Part shown: positions 35,626 through 45,451 of the stretch, one piece after another
Layout of the letters: each line of letters begins with the position of its first letter
How positions within the stretch are numbered: position 1 is the stretch's first letter
Assembly (NCBI RefSeq): GCF_007004735.1
Contig: NZ_SSNL01000003.1
Coordinates: forward strand, 496,001 to 560,000
DNA from: Salinigranum halophilum
Lineage (GTDB): Archaea; Halobacteriota; Halobacteria; Halobacteriales; Haloferacaceae
Direction of reading: 5' to 3'
Length of the DNA stretch: 64,000 nucleotides
Position numbers and translations under genes: made by a program
The notes under the pieces: generated by a model
Told to the model about the DNA's origin: nothing
What the model saw: the letters and a program-made list of their open reading frames with translations, nothing else
Databases searched by the model: none

Positions 35626-36342
35626 TCAGCGCGCCGCTTCGAGCAGTTTCACCCGTGTCGACAGCGCGAGGAACGTCGCGGTGAGCGTCAGCACGACGGC
35701 ACCGGCGGCGGCGAGTTCGTGCGCTGGCGAGACGTGCTGGACGACGCCGTCGACGATGGGTTCGGCCGGAATGAGCGTGTGGTGTGGGGTCCCGACGACG
35801 GGGACGAAGTAGTCCACGAGGTCGTTGACGCCGTACCAGACGAGAGCGACGAGCACCGCCTTGACCGGGAAGGCAGAGAACCGGTGGATGACGAACGCCT
35901 CGACGACCATGGCGAGGTGGCTCCAGAAGAGGAAGTTGTACATCGCCGGGTGGAGGTACGAGAAGTCCTGCTTGAAGACGAGGAGCACGTACGGCGTCCA
36001 CGCGCCGAGTTTGAGACAGCCGAAGAAGGCCAGCGCGTTGAGATACTCGTTAGGCCGGCCGAGATACCACGCGCCGAACGCGAGCGCGATGAACAGCGTC
36101 GCGACCGGCGAGTCGGGGACGAGCGGCCACATCACCGTCGGTTCGATCGAGAACTGAAAGCGGTAGTACCAGAAGCCGAACGCCGTCCCGACGAGGTTGG
36201 TGAGCACGACGAGCGGGACGAGGTTGAGCCCGAGGTTCTCCACCGACCGGGGGAGGGGAGCGAGCCACCGGGGGAGGTCCGCGGGCGCGGGGAGTCCGTC
36301 GCCGTCGAACAGTTCGACGAGGCGACGTCGAGCCGTGGCCAT
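35626..36342 (-). CDS. DUF1405 multi-pass membrane protein
   Basis: 238 aa with six or seven membrane helices. Typical DUF1405 segments: LGRPNEYLNALAFFGCLKLGAWTPYVLL and FWSHLAMVVEAFVIHRF, and VWYGVNDLVDYFVPV. Function unknown. ATG at 36342 (MATARRRLVELFDG) is preferred over an upstream Met. Confidence 0.85.
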   Translation of the reverse strand: MATARRRLVELFDGDGLPAPADLPRWLAPLPRSVENLGLNLVPLVVLTNLVGTAFGFWYYRFQFSIEPTVMWPLVPDSPVATLFIALAFGAWYLGRPNEYLNALAFFGCLKLGAWTPYVLLVFKQDFSYLHPAMYNFLFWSHLAMVVEAFVIHRFSAFPVKAVLVALVWYGVNDLVDYFVPVVGTPHHTLIPAEPIVDGVVQHVSPAHELAAAGAVVLTLTATFLALSTRVKLLEAAR

Positions 36343-36463
36343 GACCCATCGAAAGGAGGGGGGTGACAAAGCCATGGCGGTCCCGTGCGGTCGCCGGGTC
36401 TGCCCCGGGTCGTGGTGTTGCACTCCTCGGACGTCTCACCCGACCGGTGGGGCCGAAAGCACG

Positions 36464-36470
36464 GTTTAAG
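36464..36470 (+). promoter_or_regulatory. TATA-like box of pdxS
   Basis: TTTAAGT in the stretch just upstream of the ATG at 36494 (24-30 bases). Spacing fits; composition is a match to haloarchaeal TTTAWA-type boxes. Confidence 0.45.
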
Positions 36471-36493
36471 TGTGTCCGGTCCAAGCCCCCGAT

Positions 36494-37402
36494 ATGGCCG
36501 AAGAGACCGACCTGGAAGAGCTTCGACGGGGAACCGACCTCGTCAAGCGTGGCTTCGCGCAGATGCAGAAGGGCGGCGTCATCATGGACGTGGTGAACGC
36601 CGAACAGGCCCGCATCGCCGAGGAAGCCGGTGCCGTCGCGGTCATGGCGCTCGAGGCTGTTCCCGCCGACATCCGCAAGCGCGGCGGCGTCTCGCGCATG
36701 CCTGACCCGGAGAAGGTGTCCGAGATAATCGACGCCGTCTCCATCCCGGTGATGGGGAAGGCCCGCATCGGTCACTACACCGAGGCACAGATCCTCGAGG
36801 CCCTCGGGGTCGACATGGTCGACGAGAGCGAGGTCCTCACCCCCGCAGACAACGAGTACCACATCGACAAGCGCGAGTTCACCGCCCCGTTCGTCTGCGG
36901 TGCCCGAAACCTCCCCGAGGCGCTCCGTCGCATCGACGAGGGCGCGGCGATGATTCGCACGAAGGGCGAGGCCGGCACCGGCGACGTCAACCAGGCCGTC
37001 ACCCACCAGCGGACCATCAAACACCAGATCCGCTCCGTCATGGGACTGCAGTACGACGAGCGCGAGAAGTGGGCACGCGAACACGAGGCACCCGCTGCTC
37101 TCGTCCACGAGACGGCCGAGATGGGCCGCCTGCCCGTCGTGAACTTCGCCGCGGGCGGTATCGCCACCCCGGCCGACGCGGCGCTCATGATGTACCACGA
37201 GTGTGACGGCATCTTCGTCGGCTCCGGCATCTTCGGCGCGGAGAACCCCGAGGCCATGGGCCGCGCCGTCGTCGAAGCGGTCACCAACTGGGACGACCCC
37301 GAGGCGCTGGCGGAGATTTCGACGAACATCGGCAAGGGGATGAAGGGCGAGTCGAACGTCGACATGCCCGAAGAGGAGAAGCTCCAGGGTCGCGGCGTCT
37401 GA
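36494..37402 (+). CDS. pdxS: pyridoxal 5'-phosphate synthase lyase subunit PdxS
   Basis: 302 aa. Condenses ribose-5-P, glyceraldehyde-3-P and ammonia into PLP with the PdxT glutaminase. Signature: [40 protein letters not shown] (catalytic Lys), [12 protein letters not shown] (second catalytic Lys) and [17 protein letters not shown]. No pdxT in the window. ATG at 36494 matches archaeal homologues' start. Confidence 0.97.
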   Translation: MAEETDLEELRRGTDLVKRGFAQMQKGGVIMDVVNAEQARIAEEAGAVAVMALEAVPADIRKRGGVSRMPDPEKVSEIIDAVSIPVMGKARIGHYTEAQILEALGVDMVDESEVLTPADNEYHIDKREFTAPFVCGARNLPEALRRIDEGAAMIRTKGEAGTGDVNQAVTHQRTIKHQIRSVMGLQYDEREKWAREHEAPAALVHETAEMGRLPVVNFAAGGIATPADAALMMYHECDGIFVGSGIFGAENPEAMGRAVVEAVTNWDDPEALAEISTNIGKGMKGESNVDMPEEEKLQGRGV

Positions 37403-37523
37403 GGACCGGCCGCTCTCACGCCCTCGGTCGGGTTACCCGTAGTCGACTGCGCTCTCGACGCGCCGACCGCCCATTCAACGGAGTGACAAGACACATTACG
37501 CACCCGGTCGAACTCCGTTCCGT

Positions 37524-37688
37524 ATGGGATTCTCACTCGCGAACTACTGGGACGAACTCGAACCGACCGCGCTCATCATCGTCGGGTTCGTCCTCTTCGT
37601 CATCCCCGAACCGGCGACTTCCACTCTCGGAATCGGCCTGATGCTCCTCGGCATCGCCTGGTGGTTCTACGAGTGGGACCGACCCTGA
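37524..37688 (+). CDS. small membrane protein, 54 aa
   Basis: A frame from ATG 37524 to TGA 37688 gives an N-terminal amphipathic MGFSLANYWDELEP, a helix TALIIVGFVLFVIPEP, and a second helix LGIGLMLLGIAWWFYEW. Two-helix hairpin with Pro turn. Coding-like and well positioned 120 bases after pdxS. Function unknown; comparable small proteins occur at 6612-6758. Confidence 0.65.
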   Translation: MGFSLANYWDELEPTALIIVGFVLFVIPEPATSTLGIGLMLLGIAWWFYEWDRP

Positions 37689-37736
37689 CGCGCCCGGGTC
37701 GACCGAAAGAAACGGACCGTGGATGTGGTCGACGAG

Positions 37737-37871
37737 CTATACACCCGTGGCGGAGACGACCGGGTTCGGGCTGTCTCCACCGTTGAGAATGCGGTCGACG
37801 ATTTCGCCGAAGTCCGGTGAGTCTTCGTCTTCCGCTGGCTCGTCGGACGGATAGTGTGGTGCGATGGGCAT
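37737..37871 (-). CDS. small acidic protein, 44 aa
   Basis: ATG at 37871 to TAG at 37737. Acidic N-terminal half (SDEPAEDEDSPDFGEI) then VDRILNGGDSPNPVVSATG. Composition is haloarchaeal and it fills an otherwise empty space, but it is too short for a firm call. Confidence 0.45.
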   Translation of the reverse strand: MPIAPHYPSDEPAEDEDSPDFGEIVDRILNGGDSPNPVVSATGV

Positions 37872-37999
37872 CGGAGTCCACCCCGCCACGTCGGAGTTGA
37901 CGTTTGTCCTCAATAATAGTTGGGTCCGGACGGGGCTGGTTCGCGCTCTCGTCGCCGTGTCCTGTCGGCCATCGGAGCCACGATGGGCCCGGGTCGCTG

Positions 38000-38878
38000 T
38001 TACTTCAGCACCTCAGCGCCGCGGCCGATCCGCGTCTGGTAGGCGCGGGCGTCGACGCCGACGTCGGCGAACGCGTCGAGCATCGCGCCCGCCACCGCCC
38101 GGCGGTCCCCGTCGTAGCAGGCCGCGATGACCGAGGGGCCGGCACCCGAGACCGTCACGCCGGTCGCGCCGGCGTCGAACGCGGCTGTGCGGACCTGGGT
38201 GTACCCGGAGATGAGTCCCGCCCGGGCGGGGGTGACGATCTCGTCCGTCATCCCCTCCCCGACGAGTTCGGGGTCCGACCGGCACATCCCGACGGTGAGC
38301 GTCGCGGCGTGGCCGACGGTGTCGACGAGGTCGGTCATCTCGGCCGTCGAGGGGACGACCCGCCGCGCGTCGCGGGTCGAGACGGCTATCTCGGGGAGGC
38401 AGGCAACGAGCGGGATGTCGGCGTCGACCGAGGTGATTCCGTCGCCCGAGGCGATGGTGAAGCCGCCCAGGAGCGAGGGGGCGACGTTGTCGGCGTGGGG
38501 TTCGCCGGAGACCACCGCCTCACCCTTGGCCGCGATGGGGACCAGTTCCTCTCTCGTGAGCCCTCTGTCGTACAGTTCGTTCAGCGCGAGCGCGGCCGCC
38601 GCCGCCGAGGCCGCCGACGACCCGAGTCCCGACGAGGGGCGAACCCCCTTGTTGATGTGGATGTGCGCCGGGGCGTCGAGCGCCTCGGCGACGGCACCGA
38701 CGGTGTTGCCGTCGGGGTCGGTCGGGATGTACGTCGCACCGACGCCCGTCACCTCGATGGTCGTCTCGTCGGCCTTCTCGACGCGCACGACGTCGGCGGG
38801 TCGGTCGAGGGCGACGCCGAACACGTCGAAGCCACTCCCGAGGTTTGCGCTCGTCGCGGGTGCCCTGACCGACAGCAT
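38000..38878 (-). CDS. thrB: homoserine kinase
   Basis: 292-aa GHMP kinase. Phosphorylates homoserine in threonine synthesis. The ATP loop is GVRPSSGLGSSAASAAAAA (about 79-97), N-terminal APATSANLGSGFD and C-terminal VTVSGAGPSVIAA motif 3. ATG at 38878 with a T-rich TATA-like stretch about 25 bases upstream. Confidence 0.95.
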   Translation of the reverse strand: MLSVRAPATSANLGSGFDVFGVALDRPADVVRVEKADETTIEVTGVGATYIPTDPDGNTVGAVAEALDAPAHIHINKGVRPSSGLGSSAASAAAAALALNELYDRGLTREELVPIAAKGEAVVSGEPHADNVAPSLLGGFTIASGDGITSVDADIPLVACLPEIAVSTRDARRVVPSTAEMTDLVDTVGHAATLTVGMCRSDPELVGEGMTDEIVTPARAGLISGYTQVRTAAFDAGATGVTVSGAGPSVIAACYDGDRRAVAGAMLDAFADVGVDARAYQTRIGRGAEVLK

Positions 38879-39067
38879 GCACCGACTTTTACGAACGGCG
38901 AGTAAAAAGGTAGCGAAGCACCAGTGTCGGCGACACGGGCTCGAACCTCCGATTTCGCCGGCGAGAACCCCGCACACGGCGTCTCTCGCCGTCGGTGGCT
39001 CCGAGAGCCCACGGTGGCGAGCGGCCGAACCACAAGGTCCTAACACGTTCGCTTCCAACCCCAGACG

Positions 39068-40432
39068 ATGAAACACGTCGTCGGCGGCGGAATCGCCGGC
39101 CTCGCCGCCGCGTACCGTCTCAGACAGCAGGGCCACGACGTCCGCGTCTTCGAGGCCGCCGACCAGCTCGGGGGGCTCGCCGCGACGTACGAGACGCCCG
39201 GAGACCGTATCGAGGCGTTCTACCACCACCTCTCGAAGTCCGAAGAGACCATCGTCGACCTCGCCGAGGAGCTGGGCGTCGACGACCGCCTCGAGTGGCT
39301 CGTCGGGAAGAACGCCTACTACGTCGACGGCGTCGTCCACCCGCTCGACACGCCCTGGGAGATCCTCGCGTACCCCCACCTCTCACTGTACGACAAGTTC
39401 CGCCTGGGGATGCTCACGCTCGGGGTCGACCTCCGCGAGTTCCCGCCGCGGTTCGACTCTTACGAGTCGCTGGCGGCGTACGAGGACGTCCCCATCCGCG
39501 AGTTCATCGTCGACCACGCCACCGAAGGCGTGTACGAGAACTTCTTCGAACCGCTGCTCGACGCGAAGTTCGGCTCGCGGAAGGAGGACGTGAGCGCGGC
39601 GTGGCTGCTCGGGCGGATCAAGTTCCGCGGCGAGCGCGACCTCCTCCGCGGCGAGGTGCTCGGCTACTTCGACGGCGGGTTCGCCCCCTTCGTCGACGCC
39701 CTCGTCGACGCGGTCGGCCGCGAGAACATCACGACGGGCGCGCGGGTCACCGACCTCGGTCTCGCCGACGGTGCCGTCTCGACGCTGACTGTCGAGTACG
39801 AGGGTGAGTCGACGACCCACGACACCGAGGGCGTCGTCGTCGCGGCGATGCCGAACGTCCTGGAGTCGCTCTGCGGCTACGCGTGCGACATCGACTTCCA
39901 GGGGGCGGTGTGTGCGGTCGTCACGATGGACCGGCCGCTGACGGACACCTACTGGCTGAACATCGCCCACGACGCGCCGTTCGGCGCGCTCATCGAGCAC
40001 ACCAACTTCGTCCCGCCGGACAGATACGGCGGCCAGCACCTCCTCTACGTCGCGAGCTACATCCAGTCGTACGACGAGGAGTTGTGGCAGTCGACGGACG
40101 AGGAGATACGAGAGCAGTGGCTCACCCACCTCGAGGAGATGTTCCCCGACTTCTCCCGCGACTCGGTGACCCAGTTCCGCCTCGCGCGCAACCCGCGTGC
40201 GGCCCCCGTCTACGAGCGGGGGTATCTGGAGAAGGTCGTCCCGTACGACCTCGGTGCGGTCGCCGACGGCCTGTACTACGCGGGGATGGCCTCGCAGGCG
40301 CAGTACCCGGAACGCTCCCTGAACGGAGGAATCGTCGCCGGCTTCGAGTGCGCCGACCGCATCGACGCCCGGGCAAGCGAGTCGACGCCCGAGGAGAGTC
40401 GGGCCGTCGCGGACGGGTCCGGCGAGGAGTAG
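39068..40432 (+). CDS. FAD-dependent amine-oxidase-like protein (protoporphyrinogen oxidase family)
   Basis: 454 aa. FAD-binding GGGIAGLAAAYRLRQQGHDVRVFEAADQLGG at the N-terminus and GLYYAGMASQAQYPERSLNGGI at the C-terminus. A HemY/UDP-galactopyranose-mutase-like architecture with substrate domain from about 90 to 260. Substrate unknown; polysaccharide or isoprenoid oxidation is possible. The charged tail after residue 435 is disordered-looking. Confidence 0.85.
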   Translation: MKHVVGGGIAGLAAAYRLRQQGHDVRVFEAADQLGGLAATYETPGDRIEAFYHHLSKSEETIVDLAEELGVDDRLEWLVGKNAYYVDGVVHPLDTPWEILAYPHLSLYDKFRLGMLTLGVDLREFPPRFDSYESLAAYEDVPIREFIVDHATEGVYENFFEPLLDAKFGSRKEDVSAAWLLGRIKFRGERDLLRGEVLGYFDGGFAPFVDALVDAVGRENITTGARVTDLGLADGAVSTLTVEYEGESTTHDTEGVVVAAMPNVLESLCGYACDIDFQGAVCAVVTMDRPLTDTYWLNIAHDAPFGALIEHTNFVPPDRYGGQHLLYVASYIQSYDEELWQSTDEEIREQWLTHLEEMFPDFSRDSVTQFRLARNPRAAPVYERGYLEKVVPYDLGAVADGLYYAGMASQAQYPERSLNGGIVAGFECADRIDARASESTPEESRAVADGSGEE

Positions 40433-40648
40433 CCGCCCACCGCATCACACAGGGACGCCGCGCTCGCGGCGCGGCCGACGGGAACGGCGACTGACCGGTC
40501 TCCCGTCGCCAGACTCGTCGGTACCGCGGCCTGGGAGGGACGTCGAGCGTGACAGCCTGGAGAGGAACGAGAGGTCTCGCCCTGCCGAAGCAGGGTGGAC
40601 GGCGATACCGCGGCGGAGAGAGCGGGACGACGGCCCGCCACACCGGCC

Positions 40649-41266
40649 TCAGTCGGCCTTCGCGTCTTCGGGGTCGTCGGTGTCGACGTCGTGCATCCCG
40701 GGGGCCGCGGTGACGTCGACCTCGTCGTCGTCGGGGTCGATGGCGTCACCGACGTGGAGGTTACCCTCCTCGTCCTCGACGTAGACGTCGTCGGCGAAGC
40801 CGCCCTCCGCGTGGGGGTGTTCGGGCGCGTCGAGTTTCTCGGGCGTCGACGGTGCGCTCGGGATGGTCCGCGTGCGGAAGTCCCCGAGCGGGTCGTCGAT
40901 GGTGATGTCGTACGTGCGGAAGAACTCCTCGTAGCGCTCGTAGTGCGCCTCGAGTTCGTCGGCCGGGAACTCCATCATCTCCGTCCAGCCGTGGTTGTAG
41001 AAGTCGAAGTTGGCCTGCACGTGAGTCACCTCCCGCGCTTCGGCCTCGGTGAAGCCGGCGTCGAGCGCGGCGACGTACGTGTCGAACGTGCAGTGGAAGA
41101 AGTCGGCCATGTGCGCCTCCCGTTCCTCGCGACGACCCTCCTCGGCCTTCCGGCCGAAGACGTCCACGTGGAGGTCGACGAGTTTGTCGCGGGCGATGTC
41201 ACCGACGACGGGGGTGGTGAGCGCCTTCTTCGCCGCCCAGTGTCGGAGGTTCTGGCGTATCTTCAT
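40649..41266 (-). CDS. haloarchaeal conserved protein (DUF6149-like)
   Basis: 205 aa. Basic N-terminal helix MKIRQNLRHWAAKKAL, a helical middle with HMADFFHCTFDTYVAALDAG and FDFYNHGWTEMMEFP, and an acidic disordered tail (about 150-205, DPDDDEVDVTAAP). I associate it with DUF6149. Function unknown. ATG at 41266. Confidence 0.7.
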   Translation of the reverse strand: MKIRQNLRHWAAKKALTTPVVGDIARDKLVDLHVDVFGRKAEEGRREEREAHMADFFHCTFDTYVAALDAGFTEAEAREVTHVQANFDFYNHGWTEMMEFPADELEAHYERYEEFFRTYDITIDDPLGDFRTRTIPSAPSTPEKLDAPEHPHAEGGFADDVYVEDEEGNLHVGDAIDPDDDEVDVTAAPGMHDVDTDDPEDAKAD

Positions 41267-41496
41267 TACGTCCGAGTCTTGGAGCGAACTCGGGTAAGGG
41301 TTGCGGCACGAGCTGCCACGGCCGACTCCTGCCTGTCGGTTGCAGGGGGCTGTCGGGCCGTCGACTCTCCGGCCGCAGGGGGCTCCTGACGACCGTTTCA
41401 GCCTCCGAGCACCTCCGTTGGGCGGTCCCGGACCGATTCTCGCGGATGATGCACGGATAGCAATCCACATTAACCCCGAACTACAACGTGCGGAAT

Positions 41497-42732
41497 ATGA
41501 GCCAGTCGTATGTGATCATCGGCGACGGCATCGCGGGTTCCTCCGCGGCCGAGACGCTCCGTGAGGAGGCGCCAGACGCCGATGTCACCGTCATCACAGA
41601 CGAGGGCGAGGCCCTGTACAACCGGATCCTCATCAAGGAGTTCGCAAAGGGCAAACTCCCCGAGGCCCCCATCTCCATCCACTCAGACTCGTGGTACGAC
41701 GACCGCGACATCGACCTGCGGCTGAACACGGTCGTGACGAACGTCGACCCCGACGCGCACACCCTCTCGACGCACGAGGGGGAGGAGATCGAGTACGACA
41801 AACTCCTCGTCGCCACCGGCGGAACGCCGACGCAACTCCCGGTCGAGAACTCCGACGCGGACGGTATCCACCACTTCTGGACGTTCCAGGACGCCCGCGC
41901 CATCCGCGAGCACGCCGAGAACTCCGACACCGGCGTCGTCGTCGGTGCAGGGCTGTTAGGAATCGACCTCGCCGCCATCTGTGCCGCCCAGGGTATCGAC
42001 GCGCACTACCTGATGCGCGGCGAGTGCTGGTGGCGCTACGCGCTGTCGCCCGACGGTGCCGAGATCATCCACGACGCCCTCGAAGAACGCGGCGTGAAGC
42101 CGGTCTTCGGCTCGGGCGTCGACCGTTTCGAGACCGACGACGACGGCCACGTCGTCGCCACTGTCGACCCCAACGGCGACCGCTACGACTCGGACTTCGT
42201 GGGAATCGCCATCGGCCTCGACTTCAACGTCGAACTCCTGCAGGGCACCGACGTCGAGTGCGACGACGGCATCGTCGTCGACGAGTATATGCAGACGAAC
42301 GACCCCGACATCTTCGCCGCCGGCGACATCACGGAGTTCCACGACGTCATCCTCGGCGAGCGCACCCAGAACGGCGCGTGGGGCAGCGCGAAAGAGCAAG
42401 GGACCATCGCCGCGAAGAACATGGTCGACTACGGCTCCGAGGAGTTCCGCTGGGTCTCCTCGTACTCCATCACGCACTTCGACTTCCCCTTCCTCTCGTT
42501 CGGACATCCGACCCTCGGCGACGATGACGCCGAGATGAAGTACGAGGACAACACCTGGCGTCGCATCACGTTCAAAGACGGTAAGATCATCGGCGGCGTC
42601 CTCGTCGGCGACCTCTCCGCGCAGTCGGCGTACAAGAAACTGATGCGCGAGGAGCGCGTCGTCTCCGACCAGAAGGACGTCCTCTTGGAGAAGCGCGTCG
42701 ACCTCGACAAGGTCGCACCCGCCCAGCAGTAA
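41497..42732 (+). CDS. NAD(P)/FAD-dependent oxidoreductase
   Basis: 411 aa two-dinucleotide-binding-domain flavoprotein. FAD motif YVIIGDGIAGSSAAETLRE, NAD motif TGVVVGAGLLGIDLAAICAAQG, ATGGTPTQLP and FAAGDITEFHD. Reminiscent of the NirB/nitrite-reductase flavoprotein or ferredoxin reductase domain. Substrate unknown. ATG at 41497 preferred over a GTG three codons upstream. Confidence 0.87.
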   Translation: MSQSYVIIGDGIAGSSAAETLREEAPDADVTVITDEGEALYNRILIKEFAKGKLPEAPISIHSDSWYDDRDIDLRLNTVVTNVDPDAHTLSTHEGEEIEYDKLLVATGGTPTQLPVENSDADGIHHFWTFQDARAIREHAENSDTGVVVGAGLLGIDLAAICAAQGIDAHYLMRGECWWRYALSPDGAEIIHDALEERGVKPVFGSGVDRFETDDDGHVVATVDPNGDRYDSDFVGIAIGLDFNVELLQGTDVECDDGIVVDEYMQTNDPDIFAAGDITEFHDVILGERTQNGAWGSAKEQGTIAAKNMVDYGSEEFRWVSSYSITHFDFPFLSFGHPTLGDDDAEMKYEDNTWRRITFKDGKIIGGVLVGDLSAQSAYKKLMREERVVSDQKDVLLEKRVDLDKVAPAQQ

Positions 42733-42901
42733 CACCGGCGCGGCCAGGCGACTGCGTCGCCCAGTCGCCCCGGCGGGTCGCGTCGCGGCGGATCCGGCCT
42801 CCGCTTCGAGCCCTCGCCCCCCTCCGACACGCGCTCTCGTCCCTCGATTCCTCGACTCGGCCTCGACCGACTTGTTCCGTCTGCCGCCCCCCGGGGCAAC
42901 G

Positions 42902-42909
42902 TTTATATC
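42902..42909 (+). promoter_or_regulatory. TATA box
   Basis: TTTATATC about 23-30 bases upstream of the ATG at 42932; leaderless spacing. Confidence 0.55.
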
Positions 42910-42931
42910 TCGACATGTCTTTTGCTAACGC

Positions 42932-43150
42932 ATGTCACGCTCCGCAGGACAGACGCTCGACGGGCACGTCACGCTCGTCCCGACCACCGAGGTCGCCGCG
43001 CGCGACGAGGTCCGCCACTTCGACCAGCTCACCCCGCGGGCGAAGCGCGCCGTCATCGCCGCCGCCGAGGGTCGGCCAGCCACCGTCCACGCCCCGTCGC
43101 TCACTGCCGTCGACGTCGTCGTCTTCACGGAGTACTACCGCGTCGACTAG
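42932..43150 (+). CDS. small haloarchaeal hypothetical protein
   Basis: 72 aa. LDGHVTLVPTTEVAARDEVR, then a helix QLTPRAKRAVIAAAEG and VVVFTEYYRVD. Compact alpha/beta with no recognised domain. Upstream TTTATATC at 42902-42909 is a good TATA box 23-30 bases before the ATG, supporting expression. Confidence 0.65.
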   Translation: MSRSAGQTLDGHVTLVPTTEVAARDEVRHFDQLTPRAKRAVIAAAEGRPATVHAPSLTAVDVVVFTEYYRVD

Positions 43151-43204
43151 CGCCCGCCTGGCCGGAAGCGAAGCCGTTTTTCGCCGTGCCCTGTTCCTTC
43201 CGGT

Positions 43205-43624
43205 ATGGACGGCGGCGATACGAGCGGAACGATGACGCTCGCCTTCGAGTTAGACGCGCTCAAAGCGCTCTCGGACCCGACGGCGGCGTTCTCCGACGCT
43301 CGACAGTGGACCAAGTACGTCGGCGTCGTGAGCGAACAGCCGACGTACGTCGTGACGAATTACACCCGTAAACACCGCATCAGACAGGACTTCTTCTCCG
43401 GTCCTCGTGGGGTCACAGAGAGCCTCGAGAACGTCAAGCGGCAGTTCGACACCGACCGGCACGTCTACGTCGGCACCACGGACGACGACCGTGCGGCCGC
43501 CGAGGAGACCGACTGGGAGTACCTCCCGGTCGAACAGGCCGCTGCGGCCGCGGAGTGGGCACTCGGTGACGAGGAACCCGAAGCGGACCCGTTCGAGGAC
43601 GACGGCCGCGACGACTGGCCCTAG
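43205..43624 (+). CDS. haloarchaeal conserved protein (DUF7124-like)
   Basis: 139 aa (131 if the internal ATG at 43232 is used). MTLAFELDALKALSDPTAAF start, YVGVVSEQPTYVVTNYTRKH, a helical part and an acidic tail ending in DWP. I associate it with DUF7124; function unknown. Stop codon shares the palindromic CTAG with the convergent membrane-protein gene. Confidence 0.65.
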   Translation: MDGGDTSGTMTLAFELDALKALSDPTAAFSDARQWTKYVGVVSEQPTYVVTNYTRKHRIRQDFFSGPRGVTESLENVKRQFDTDRHVYVGTTDDDRAAAEETDWEYLPVEQAAAAAEWALGDEEPEADPFEDDGRDDWP

Positions 43625-44397
43625 GCACCCAGGGCGTCAGTCGTCGGTCGCGGCCCCTGCGTCGACGACTCCCCGTCGCGGAGCTGGACGAACGCGTCCG
43701 AGAGTACCGCGAGCAGGTACAGCGTCGTCAGGACGTTCACCATCGCCACGGCGATGCCGGCGAGACCCGCGCCGGCCGACCCGAGCGCGAGGCCGACGCC
43801 GAAGTTGAACACGAACGTCACGGCGAATATCATCGCGACGAGGATGGTAAGCAGCACGAAGAGGCGAATCCAGTTGCCCCGCGTGAGCCGCCAGCTCCGC
43901 CGCATCGCCGTGACGAAGTTCACGTTCTCGACGGCGACGAACTGCACCATGAAGATCAGGCTGATGTAGGCGATGATTCCCGGGACGACCAGCAGGACCG
44001 ACCCGACGAGGACGACCAGCAGGAAGGCGACGCCGCCGACGAAGAGGTTGACGACGGCGAAAGGGAGTCGTTCCGTGAGGAAGCGTCGGGGGATCTGTCC
44101 GCGCTCGCGAGCGACAAACGTCCGGACGGCCACGACGCCGACGACGGTGGCCACGACCAGCGAGAGGGCGAGCAGGCCACCGGCGACGGCACCGGGAAGC
44201 GGGAGCGTGACGAGCCCAGCCGACGGTGCCTCGGCACCCGGCGGCGTCAGCCCGGCGATGACGGGCTGGAGGAGGGTGTTGAAGCTCAACTGGTAGACGA
44301 GCATCGTCACCGCGTACGCGAGGACGATGACGGCACCGCTCCGGCTGAAGAGCTGGGTGGCGCCGCGTTTCAGGGCGGAACCGAGTTGGAGGGACAT
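43621..44397 (-). CDS. multi-pass membrane protein (haloarchaeal DUF7847-like)
   Basis: 258 aa with six membrane segments at about 17-38, 68-92, 114-142, 143-160, 170-200 and 205-228. Begins MSLQLGSALKRGATQLFSRSG with an amphipathic helix. Resembles YciC/DUF7847 envelope proteins; function unknown. Its stop overlaps the stop of the gene on the other strand. Confidence 0.75.
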   Translation of the reverse strand: MSLQLGSALKRGATQLFSRSGAVIVLAYAVTMLVYQLSFNTLLQPVIAGLTPPGAEAPSAGLVTLPLPGAVAGGLLALSLVVATVVGVVAVRTFVARERGQIPRRFLTERLPFAVVNLFVGGVAFLLVVLVGSVLLVVPGIIAYISLIFMVQFVAVENVNFVTAMRRSWRLTRGNWIRLFVLLTILVAMIFAVTFVFNFGVGLALGSAGAGLAGIAVAMVNVLTTLYLLAVLSDAFVQLRDGESSTQGPRPTTDALGA

Positions 44398-44515
44398 GCG
44401 GGCCTCACTCCACGGTCCCCCGGCAAAATACTGTCGGTAGAGTGACTGAACGTCGTGTGGAGCGCCGACTCACCCCATCGAAAGCCATAATCAGGCCCGG
44501 TCCTTGGCTCCGGTA

Positions 44516-45442
44516 ATGAGCCACCAACTGCCCGACGTGCAGGCGACGCGGCCCGACGTGACCGTGGGGCTGAGCCAGGTCGGCGTGACCGGCGTCGAGA
44601 AGCTCGTGAAGATCGCGCGCAACGGGAAGCGCCCGCTCGTCCTGATGGCCGAGTTCGAGGTGTTCGTCGACCTCCCAGGGGGGAGAAAGGGAATCGACAT
44701 GAGCCGGAACATGCAGGTCATCGACGAGGTCCTCGAAGAGGCCGTCTCCGAGCCCGCCTACCGGGTCGAAGACGTCTGCGGCGACGCCGCAGAGCGCCTC
44801 CTCGCGAAACACGACTACACCTCGTCGGCGGAGGTCCACATGGAGGCGGAGCTCATCCTCAAAGAGGACACGCCCGAGAGCGGCCTCTCCACCCAGAGCA
44901 GTGTCGACATCATCGCCTCCGCGGTCGCAACCGAGGAGGGCACCCGCGAGGAGATCGGCGCGCGAGTCGTCGGAATGACGGTCTGTCCCTGCTCGCAGGG
45001 GATGTCCGCCTCCCGCGCCCGTGAGACCTTGCTCGACCTCGGTGTCGACGAGGAGACGACCGAGGAGTTCCTCGAGAAGGTCCCCCAGCCCGGTCACTCA
45101 CAGCGCGGGCACGCCACGCTCACCGTGACGAGCGACGGCTCGCCCGACGTCGACCTCATCGACATCGTCGACATCGCGCGCGACTCGATGAGCGCACGCA
45201 TCTACAACCTCGCGAAGCGCCCCGACGAGGACCACATGACGTACCACGCCCACGCGAACGCGAAGTTCGTCGAGGACTGCGTGCGCTCTCTGGCCGAACA
45301 GAGCGTCGAGAAGTTCGACCATCTGCCGGACGACGCGGTCATCCACATGAAACAGTCGAACGACGAGTCCATCCACCAGCACAACGCCCACGCCGAACGC
45401 GAACTGACGATGGCACAGCTCCGCGAGGAACTCGACGGCTAA
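44516..45442 (+). CDS. mptA: GTP cyclohydrolase MptA (FolE2 type)
   Basis: 308 aa. First step from GTP toward the pterin of archaeal cofactors and queuosine-like precursors. Metal/catalytic Cys in [12 protein letters not shown] (about 155-166), [16 protein letters not shown], and [18 protein letters not shown] near the end. ATG at 44516; an upstream in-frame Met is rejected as unconserved. Confidence 0.94.
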   Translation: MSHQLPDVQATRPDVTVGLSQVGVTGVEKLVKIARNGKRPLVLMAEFEVFVDLPGGRKGIDMSRNMQVIDEVLEEAVSEPAYRVEDVCGDAAERLLAKHDYTSSAEVHMEAELILKEDTPESGLSTQSSVDIIASAVATEEGTREEIGARVVGMTVCPCSQGMSASRARETLLDLGVDEETTEEFLEKVPQPGHSQRGHATLTVTSDGSPDVDLIDIVDIARDSMSARIYNLAKRPDEDHMTYHAHANAKFVEDCVRSLAEQSVEKFDHLPDDAVIHMKQSNDESIHQHNAHAERELTMAQLREELDG

Positions 45443-45451
45443 TCGGCTCCG